A DNA stretch of 28,205 bases, taken from contig JBHIBC010000038.1 of the NCBI GenBank assembly GCA_046758905.1, forward strand, positions 1 through 28,205, written 5' to 3'. The notes under the pieces were generated by a model, which saw nothing but the letters and a program-made list of their open reading frames with translations, was not told the origin of the DNA and searched no databases. The position numbers and the translations under genes are program-made. This DNA comes from JBHIBC01 sp046758905 (GTDB lineage: Bacteria > Acidobacteriota > Polarisedimenticolia > Gp22-AA2). This document shows, piece by piece, positions 22,199-28,205 of the stretch; the stretch's first letter is position 1, and every line of letters begins with the position of its first letter.

Positions 22199-23394
22199 GC
22201 CATGCTCCGCGAGCCGCCGGCCCGGCGGCCGGCGCGGCCGTCCTCGAGAGCCGCCTGAGGGATCTCGAGCCGCCGGGGCTGCGGCGCCGGCTGCGCGCCG
22301 CCGACGGGATCGATCTCTCGTCCAACGACTACCTCGGGTTCGCGCGCGACCCGATCCTGTCGGGGCGGGTCGCCGCCGCCGCCCGCGGCCTGCCGGTCGG
22401 ATCGACGGGGTCGCGCCTGCTGCGCGGCGAGATCGAGATCTACGAGAGGGTCGAGACGGCACTGGCCCGCTTCGTCGGGCGCGAGGAGGCGGTCCTGTTC
22501 CCATCCGGGTACCAGGCCAACGTCGGCCTCCTCAGCGCCCTGCTCCGCCCCGGCGACCTCGTCTGCACCGACGAGCTGAACCACGCGTCGATCATCGACG
22601 GCATCCGGCTGAGCCGCGCGCGCAAGATCATCTACCCGCACCGGGACGCGGCGGCGCTGCGGCGGCTGCTGGCCGGGCGCGGCGGCGCCGCCCGGGGCCG
22701 GCTCACCCTCATCGTGACCGAGAGCCTGTTCAGCGCCGACGGCGACATCGCGCCGCTCGAGGACCTCGCCGCCCTGGCGCGCGAGCTGGACGCGCTGCTC
22801 ATTGTCGACGAGGCCCACGCCACGGGCCTGTTCGGGACGGGGGGCGGCGGCCTGGTTCAGGCGCTCGGCCTGGCCGGACGGGTCTTCGCGACGGTTCACA
22901 CCGGCGGGAAGGCGCTCGGCGCCGGGGGCGCGTGGGTGGCGGGCGCTCCGCCCCTCAAGGACTACCTGGTGAACTTCTCCCGTCCCTTCATCTTCTCCAC
23001 CGCGCCGGTCCCGGCGCTGGCCGCGGCGCTGGGGGAGTCGATCGCCTACTGGGAGCGGGTCGGCGCGGCGCGCGCCCGGCAGGTCCTGGAGCGGGCCGCG
23101 CACCTGCGGCGCCTCCTCCGCCCGCTGGCCCGCGAGCTCGACCCGCCGCGCGCCTTCGCCGCCGATGCGGCCCGGGGGCCGATCATCCCGTTCGTCCTCG
23201 GCGACAACCGGCGTGCGGTGGAGACGGCACGGCGGCTGCAGCGGCGGGGATTCGACGCGCGCGCGCTCCGCCCGCCGACCGTCCCCGACGGCACCGCCCG
23301 GCTCAGGCTGACCGTGACCTGGCCGGTCGAGCGGGCGGCGCTCGAGCGCTTCGCGGAGGCCCTCGGCGCGGCGCTGCGATCGGCCGGCCCGTGA
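22189..23394 (+). CDS. bioF: 8-amino-7-oxononanoate synthase
   Basis: This PLP enzyme condenses pimeloyl-thioester with L-alanine, the first ring-building step of biotin synthesis. The 401-aa protein shows the alpha-oxoamine synthase marks: DLSSNDYLGFARDP (42-55), GSTGSRLLRGE (71-81), SGYQANVGLLSAL (106-118), DELNHASIIDG (128-138), the cofactor-binding VDEAHATGLFG (206-216) and the Schiff-base lysine K241 in HTGGKALGAGGAW. The first 40 residues are divergent and Arg/Ala-rich. The GTG start at 22189 lies within the end of bioB, giving a 10-base overlap; the stop overlaps the bioD start as GTGA (23391-23394). Confidence 0.95.
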   Translation: MRLSHAPRAAGPAAGAAVLESRLRDLEPPGLRRRLRAADGIDLSSNDYLGFARDPILSGRVAAAARGLPVGSTGSRLLRGEIEIYERVETALARFVGREEAVLFPSGYQANVGLLSALLRPGDLVCTDELNHASIIDGIRLSRARKIIYPHRDAAALRRLLAGRGGAARGRLTLIVTESLFSADGDIAPLEDLAALARELDALLIVDEAHATGLFGTGGGGLVQALGLAGRVFATVHTGGKALGAGGAWVAGAPPLKDYLVNFSRPFIFSTAPVPALAAALGESIAYWERVGAARARQVLERAAHLRRLLRPLARELDPPRAFAADAARGPIIPFVLGDNRRAVETARRLQRRGFDARALRPPTVPDGTARLRLTVTWPVERAALERFAEALGAALRSAGP

Positions 23395-24155
23395 CCGGGA
23401 TCCCGCCCGAGCGCGCCGGCGCCAAGCGCGGCCTGTTCGTCACCGGGACCGACACCGGGATCGGCAAGACGCTCGTCTCGGCCCTCTTGGTCGCGGCCCT
23501 GAAGCAGGCCGGACGCCGGGCGGGCTACTTCAAGCCGGTGCAGACCGGGCCGGAGTCCGACTCCGCGACGGTGGCGCGCCTGTGCGGGATCGCCGCGGGC
23601 GATCTGCCGCGCCCGGCCTACTCGCTCGCGATGCCGGCCTCGCCCGATCGGGCCGCGGCCGCCGAGGGAGTCGCCATCGAGCTGGAGAGGATCGACAGCG
23701 CCTGGAACGACCTCCCACCGGGCGAGTGGATCGTGGAGGGCGCGGGGGGCCTGCTGGTGCCCCTCGACGGACGCCGGACCGTGCGCGACCTGATCGCGAT
23801 GCTGCACATGCCGCTGCTGATCGTCTCCCCGACCCGCCTGGGGACGATCAACCACACCCTGCTCACCCTCGAGGCGGCCCGCTCCGCGGGCCTGGCGATC
23901 GGGGGCCTGGTGCTGAACGGCGAGCCGGACCCGGGGCTCGCCGGGATCTTCGCCCGCTTCGACCCGGCCCCGACGGTGGCGGCGATCCCCCCGCTGGAGC
24001 GGCTGACGCCGGAGGCGTGCGCGCGGCGGGCCCGGCAGGCCTTCCCCGAGCCCGTCCTGCGGCGGCTGTTCGGGCAGGCCCGGCGGGTGCCGGCGCGGGC
24101 CGCACGCGGCGGGCCGCGGGCCGGGGCGCGCGCCGGCCCGGGACGGGCCGGATGA
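23391..24155 (+). CDS. bioD: Dethiobiotin synthetase
   Basis: The enzyme closes the ureido ring of dethiobiotin from DAPA, CO2 and ATP. The 254-aa protein has the P-loop GTDTGIGKT (residues 19-27), then the substrate-binding GYFKPVQTGPESDS, and EWIVEGAGGLLVPLD with the conserved Glu-Gly-Ala-Gly-Gly. The segment LIVSPTRLGTINHTLLTLEAAR matches the family's GxINH motif. The GTG start at 23391 overlaps the bioF stop, and the stop overlaps the bioA ATG as ATGA (24152-24155). The last 25 or so residues are an Arg/Ala/Gly-rich tail without clear family counterpart. A longer open frame upstream of 23391 lies across bioF and is not coding. Confidence 0.95.
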   Translation: MTGIPPERAGAKRGLFVTGTDTGIGKTLVSALLVAALKQAGRRAGYFKPVQTGPESDSATVARLCGIAAGDLPRPAYSLAMPASPDRAAAAEGVAIELERIDSAWNDLPPGEWIVEGAGGLLVPLDGRRTVRDLIAMLHMPLLIVSPTRLGTINHTLLTLEAARSAGLAIGGLVLNGEPDPGLAGIFARFDPAPTVAAIPPLERLTPEACARRARQAFPEPVLRRLFGQARRVPARAARGGPRAGARAGPGRAG

Positions 24156-25447
24156 GCGGCGACGCGCTCCTGGAACGCGACGGCCGGCTCCTGTGGCACC
24201 CGTACACGCAGCACGGCCTCCGCGTGCCGCCGCTGCGCGTCGAGTCGGCGCGCGGCGCCTGGCTGCGCCTCGCCGGCGGGCGGAGGCTGCTCGACGCGAT
24301 CTCATCCTGGTGGGTGAGTCTGCACGGGCACGCCCACCCGGAGATCGCCGCCGCGATCGCGGAGCAGGCGCGCCGGCTGGAACAGGTGATCTTCGCCGGC
24401 TTCACGCACGAGCCGGCGGTCAGGCTGGCCGGCATCCTGGTCTCGGCGGCGCGCGAGCGCGGCCTGCCGCTCGAGCGGGTCTTCTACTCCGACGACGGAT
24501 CGACGGCGGTCGAGGTGGCCCTGAAGATGGCCTACCAGGCCCACCTCAACCGCGGCGACACGAGGCGCCGCCGGTTCATCGCGCTGCGCGGCGCCTACCA
24601 CGGGGACACCCTCGGGGCGATGGCGGTCGGCGAGCCGTCCGGCTTTCACGGCCCGTTCCGGCCGCTCCTGCCGGAGGTCGATTTCGTCCCGCCGGACGCC
24701 GCCGCCCTCGCGGCCCTTCTCGCCGAGCGGCCCGGCCGGCACGCCGCGATGATCGTCGAGCCGATGGTGCAGGGGGCCGGCGGGATGCGGATGCACCCGG
24801 CGCAGTTCCTGCGCGATGCGGAGCGGCTCTGCCGCGCGGCCGGCGTCTACCTCGTCTGCGACGAGGTGTTCACGGGATTCCACCGCACCGGCCCCTGCTT
24901 CGCGCTCGAGCACGCCGGGATCAGGCCCGACATCATGACGCTGTCGAAGGGCCTGACGGGGGGGTTCCTGCCCCTCGCCGCCACTCTGGTCACGGGGGAG
25001 ATCTTCGAGGCGTTCGTCGCGGAGGACCCCGCGCAGGCCTTCCTGCACGGCCATTCCTACACGGCCAACCCGATCGCCTGCGCCGCCGCGATCGCCTCGT
25101 GGACCATCCTGCGACGGCAGGACTGCCAGTCGCGGATTCGCGCCATCGCCGCGAAGACGGCCGCCCACGTCGCCGCCCTCTCGTCCCATCCCGCGGCCCG
25201 CAACGCCCGCCATCTCGGCACCATCGGCGCCGTGGACATCGCCGGCCCGCCCGACTACTTCTCGGCGCTCGGGCCGCGGGTCTTCGCGCAGGCGGTGCGG
25301 CGCGACGTGCTGCTCCGCCCCCTCGGGAACGTCCTCTACGCCGTTCCCCCGTACTGCGTGACCGACGAGGAGGTCGACATGATCTACGCGGCCATGCGGG
25401 CGATCCTCGACCGCGCGGGCGAGGAGGATCGCCGGCGGCCGGGGTGA
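24152..25447 (+). CDS. bioA: Adenosylmethionine-8-amino-7-oxononanoate aminotransferase
   Basis: This class III PLP aminotransferase converts KAPA to DAPA with SAM as amino donor. The 431-aa protein begins with LLWHPYTQH (13-21), a BioA hallmark. SSWWVSLHGHAHPEI (51-65) holds the conserved tryptophans, and YSDDGSTAVEVALKMAYQ (112-129), GAYHGDTLGAM (147-157) and CDEVFTGFHRTG (236-247, cofactor Asp) follow. The PLP lysine is K266 in TLSKGLTGGFLPLA, and HGHSYTANPIACAAA also matches. ATG 24152 overlaps the bioD stop. The gene ends 6 bases before the convergent kinase-cyclase stop, so transcription of both must end within neighbouring coding sequence or run antisense. Confidence 0.96.
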   Translation: MSGDALLERDGRLLWHPYTQHGLRVPPLRVESARGAWLRLAGGRRLLDAISSWWVSLHGHAHPEIAAAIAEQARRLEQVIFAGFTHEPAVRLAGILVSAARERGLPLERVFYSDDGSTAVEVALKMAYQAHLNRGDTRRRRFIALRGAYHGDTLGAMAVGEPSGFHGPFRPLLPEVDFVPPDAAALAALLAERPGRHAAMIVEPMVQGAGGMRMHPAQFLRDAERLCRAAGVYLVCDEVFTGFHRTGPCFALEHAGIRPDIMTLSKGLTGGFLPLAATLVTGEIFEAFVAEDPAQAFLHGHSYTANPIACAAAIASWTILRRQDCQSRIRAIAAKTAAHVAALSSHPAARNARHLGTIGAVDIAGPPDYFSALGPRVFAQAVRRDVLLRPLGNVLYAVPPYCVTDEEVDMIYAAMRAILDRAGEEDRRRPG

Positions 25448-25453
25448 GCCGGC

Positions 25454-28021
25454 TCAGGGAAAGTATTTCAGCCCGAGCACGACCCTCGCACGGCCCTCTC
25501 CGGGCGCCCGCTCCTTCCCGACCGGCTCCACCTTGATGTCCTCGTGGACGTCCTGGTGGGTGCGCTCGCCGATCCGGATCTCGCCCGGATCCGCCTCCCG
25601 GCACAAGCGGAAAGCCTCGTTCACCGCCCGCCCGACGGCGGTGTACTCCACCCGCTTGTCCGAGCCCATGTTCCCCAGCAGGCAGATCCCGGTGTTGATG
25701 CCGACGCACAGCTCGAGGGCGCCGAACCTGTCGTGCTTCTGCCACCACTTGTCGCGCAGCCGCTGGTAGGCGTCGCGCATGTCCAGGGCGGCGAACACGG
25801 CCCGCTGCGCGTCGGAGGGCCCGTAGCGGGGATCGTGCGGCAACGGGGCGCCGTAGAACGCCATCAGGGCGTCCCCGATGAACTTGTCGACCGTGCCCTC
25901 GTACTTGAAGACGATGTGCGACATCACCGAGAAGAACTCCTGTAGGAAGCGGACCGCGTCCGCCTCCGGCAGCGCCTCCGCCACCCGCGTGAACCCGCGG
26001 ATGTCGGCCACCAGGACGGTCACCGGGCGCCGCTCCCCCGCCAGGATCTTGCCGTGCGGGTCGCGGAAGACCTGCTCGGCGATGTGCGGCGTGACGTACG
26101 ACTCGAACCGCTTGCGGATCCGCTCCGCTTCCCTCTCCTGCGCCTCCGCTCGGTCGTGGATCTCCCGGTACAGCCGCGCGTTCTCGATCGCCACGGCGAC
26201 CTGGCTCGCGAGCACCGTCATCAGGCCGGCGTCCTCGGGCCGGAACTTGGCCGGCTCGACGCTCTCGAGGACCAGCACCCCGAGGACCCGGTCCCGCGCG
26301 AGGATCGGCACGGCCAGCTCGGAGCGCGGCTGGCGGCCGTCCGCGGTGCGCACCGGGATGTACTCCGGATCCAGAGAGACCTCGTCGACGAGCGCCGGCG
26401 CGCGCCGCATCGCCGCCCGGCTGATGATCCCCTGGCCCATCCGCAGCTCGATCCCACGGACCGACTCGGGGTCGTACCCGATGGCGGTCTTCCAGGAGAA
26501 CCTCTCCCCCTCCTCGTCGAGCAGGAAGACGGTGAACAGATCGTAGTCGATGACCTTGCGGGTGAGCTGGCCGGCCCGCTCCAGCAACGATTCGAGGTCG
26601 AGGATGGAGGCGATCTCGTTGCCGATCTGGTGCAGCATCTCCATCGCCAGCGCGTGTTGCCGGCGGTCGCCGAACAGGCCGGCGTTGACGATCGCCACGG
26701 CGATGGGGCCCGCGAGCGTCGTCATGATGGTCACGTGCTCGTTGGTGAAGGCGTGCGGCCGGCGGCTCTCCATGTTCAGAACGCCGATGACCTCGTCCTT
26801 GTGGATCAGCGGCACGGCCATGTTGGAGAGGAACGGCTCGCCGTTCGGGGGATAGTACTCCGGGTCCTTGCGGACGTCGCCGACCCGGACCGGCTCGCGG
26901 CCGCGGATCGCGCGGCCGCAGACTCCCTCGTCGGCCCTGTATTCCCGCCGGCGGGCCCGCTCCGCGTCGTAGCCGATCCCTCCCAGCCAGTAGAGGCGGT
27001 TCCTCTTCAGATCGGCCCGGAAGATCCCGAGCATGTCGTGGTCGATGAGGCTCTTCGTCAGCGTGGCGATCCGGTCCAGAAGCGGCTCCAGGTCGAGGAT
27101 CGAGGTCATCTCCCGGGAGATCGTCAGCAGGGTGTGCAGGGTCCGCTGCCGCTGCACGTCGAGGTTCACCCGGGCCAGCCGCAGGTGCTCGAACAGCTCC
27201 CGCCCGTCGCGGTAGCGCTCCCGCGGCTCCTTGGCGGTGCAGCGGTCGATGATTGCCTGCAGGTCGGCCGGCACGTCGGGGTTCAGGTCGGAGACCGGCG
27301 TCGGGGTGTGGTGCAGGATCTCGTAGAGGATGTCGACGTCGGAGTCGCCGGTGAACGCCCGCTGCTGGGTCAGCATCTCGTACAGCACGACGCCGAAGGA
27401 GAAGATGTCCGAGCGGGAGTCGACTTCCCCCCCGACCGCCTGCTCGGGCGACATGTAGGCGACGGTTCCCATCGCCATGCCCTCGGCCGTGAGGTGGGTG
27501 GTGGCGGAGCCGGTCGAGCGGCGCGGGTAGGGCTGGACGATCTTCGCGAGGCCGAAGTCCATCACCTTGGGGTAGCCGCGCGGGGTCAGGATGACGTTGT
27601 CCGGCTTGATGTCGCGGTGCACGACGCCGTCGGCGTGGGCCTCGCCGAGGGCGTCGGCGATCGACATCGACAGCTCCAGGGCCTCGCGCAGCTCCATCGG
27701 CCCGTCCTTCAGCCGCGCCCCGAGGGTCCGTCCCTCGACGTACTCCATCGCGATGATGTCCTGGCCGTCGGCCTGCTCCAGGCCGTAGATGGTGGCGATG
27801 TACGGGTGATTCAGGGAGGAGGCGATGCGGGCCTCGCGCAGGAGCCGGGCGCGCCGCCCCGCGTGGCGCAGGATCTCGGGCTTCAGGAGCTTCAGGGCGA
27901 CGACCCGCTCCAGCTTCGTGTCCCAGGCCTTGTAGACGATCCCCATGCCGCCCTCGCCGACCTTCTCCAGCAGGCGGTAATGGGCGAGCTGGTCGCCGTC
28001 GCTCGGGGTCTTCGCCCGCAT
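25454..28021 (-). CDS. Ser/Thr protein kinase-GAF-GAF-adenylate/guanylate cyclase fusion
   Basis: The 855-aa cytosolic protein combines four domains. A Hanks-type kinase (about residues 15-285) has glycine loop GEGGMGIVYKA (22-32), K44 in VALK, the catalytic HRDIKPDN (135-142), DFGLA (155-159) and GTVAYMSPEQ (185-194), so it appears active. GAF1 (about 300-450) and GAF2 (about 465-615) follow; each is introduced by a similar SILDLE-LL-R segment. A helical, probably coiled-coil linker (about 615-645) leads to a class III cyclase domain (about 662-855). That domain has metal aspartates D673 (VADIRGFT) and D717 (FIGDALMAFYG), K713, T794, N801 and R805 (EYTAVGRAVNEAFRL). The Lys/Thr pair suggests class IIIb and ATP as substrate. 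No membrane segment is seen. It is a single-gene unit with ATG at 28021; no strong promoter is visible in 28022-28205. Confidence 0.93.
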   Translation of the reverse strand: MRAKTPSDGDQLAHYRLLEKVGEGGMGIVYKAWDTKLERVVALKLLKPEILRHAGRRARLLREARIASSLNHPYIATIYGLEQADGQDIIAMEYVEGRTLGARLKDGPMELREALELSMSIADALGEAHADGVVHRDIKPDNVILTPRGYPKVMDFGLAKIVQPYPRRSTGSATTHLTAEGMAMGTVAYMSPEQAVGGEVDSRSDIFSFGVVLYEMLTQQRAFTGDSDVDILYEILHHTPTPVSDLNPDVPADLQAIIDRCTAKEPRERYRDGRELFEHLRLARVNLDVQRQRTLHTLLTISREMTSILDLEPLLDRIATLTKSLIDHDMLGIFRADLKRNRLYWLGGIGYDAERARRREYRADEGVCGRAIRGREPVRVGDVRKDPEYYPPNGEPFLSNMAVPLIHKDEVIGVLNMESRRPHAFTNEHVTIMTTLAGPIAVAIVNAGLFGDRRQHALAMEMLHQIGNEIASILDLESLLERAGQLTRKVIDYDLFTVFLLDEEGERFSWKTAIGYDPESVRGIELRMGQGIISRAAMRRAPALVDEVSLDPEYIPVRTADGRQPRSELAVPILARDRVLGVLVLESVEPAKFRPEDAGLMTVLASQVAVAIENARLYREIHDRAEAQEREAERIRKRFESYVTPHIAEQVFRDPHGKILAGERRPVTVLVADIRGFTRVAEALPEADAVRFLQEFFSVMSHIVFKYEGTVDKFIGDALMAFYGAPLPHDPRYGPSDAQRAVFAALDMRDAYQRLRDKWWQKHDRFGALELCVGINTGICLLGNMGSDKRVEYTAVGRAVNEAFRLCREADPGEIRIGERTHQDVHEDIKVEPVGKERAPGEGRARVVLGLKYFP

Positions 28022-28205
28022 TCCGAGTCTCTGGATTCCCAGGGAGAGCCGAAGATGCGCCCTGATGGTAACCAGACCGGCCCCCGCCGGGCAAGGGGTT
28101 TCGTCCGGTAGTGGAGATGCTCGCCCCCTCCCGGCCGATCGACGACCGTGGCCGACGGGGCGGGGCCGAGGTCGGGGAGGCCGCGGGGAGAGGGCTTGGT
28201 GGAGG

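Noticed and set aside
22084..23103. Minus-strand reading frame opposite bioB/bioF
   Set aside because: Low-complexity antisense translation typical of high-GC shadows; bioB and bioF motifs on the plus strand are unmistakable.
22932..24155. Longer bioD starting inside bioF
   Set aside because: The upstream part is bioF read out of phase; GTG 23391 forms GTGA with the bioF stop and lies just before the P-loop.
24990..28094. 1034-codon minus-strand frame over bioA and the kinase-cyclase gene
   Set aside because: Out-of-phase shadow without motifs; the kinase-cyclase frame at 25454-28021 carries all recognisable domains.
28022..28205. Promoter for the kinase-cyclase gene
   Set aside because: The best pair (TTGCCC, 18 bases, TACCAT on the minus strand) is too weak to call. 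I see nothing else in this end segment.

Overview
The window is one very GC-rich (around 70% by eye), gene-dense chromosomal segment of a diderm bacterium. TolC and RND efflux components, lipoprotein signal peptides and a periplasmic zinc amidase all point to an outer membrane. A GWxTD-domain protein together with a Ser/Thr kinase fused to GAF and cyclase domains is a combination I associate mainly with Acidobacteriota and neighbouring phyla. That placement is inference; no rRNA is present to test it. I see no insertion sequence, phage gene, CRISPR array or compositional break, so this looks like core chromosome. No gene-free stretch exceeds 300 bases.

Layout. (1) 1-852: tRNA-Asn(GTT) and pyrE, both on the minus strand. 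(2) 1071-2792: a plus-strand GWxTD-domain envelope protein, with a consensus -10 box and a perfect inverted repeat just upstream. (3) 2782-7020: a five-gene minus-strand operon, transcribed as amidase, GerMN-domain protein, murI, rph, rdgB, that joins peptidoglycan metabolism to RNA 3'-end trimming and nucleotide-pool cleaning. (4) 7127-10243: minus-strand asnB and a PA0069-type radical SAM protein. (5) 10402-12375: a plus-strand OPT-family transporter that converges on the next block at a large GC-rich hairpin. (6) 12409-18999: a minus-strand TetR, TolC, MFP, RND efflux operon with 4-nt overlaps at every junction and a clear promoter and operator at 19036-19080. (7) 19200-20879: a minus-strand M28 metallopeptidase lipoprotein. 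(8) 20993-21202: a small plus-strand PspC protein. (9) 21272-25447: a plus-strand biotin operon bioB-bioF-bioD-bioA with every junction overlapping. (10) 25454-28021: a minus-strand protein kinase, GAF, GAF, class III nucleotide cyclase fusion.

How they work together. The efflux block is a complete, probably self-regulated tripartite pump. The bio block covers the four ring-forming steps from pimeloyl-thioester to biotin; the pimelate-forming genes are absent from the window. The amidase-GerMN-murI-rph-rdgB block resembles the Bacillus racE/gerM/rph/ysnA neighbourhood.

The most notable items are the kinase-GAF-GAF-cyclase fusion, a murI reading frame whose catalytic N-terminus has no usual start codon (probable 1-nt frame error or rare start), repeated GTGA stop/start coupling, the palindrome at the GWxTD promoter, and the operator and start-site architecture of the efflux operon. 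I did not find a convincing wholly new multi-gene system here.
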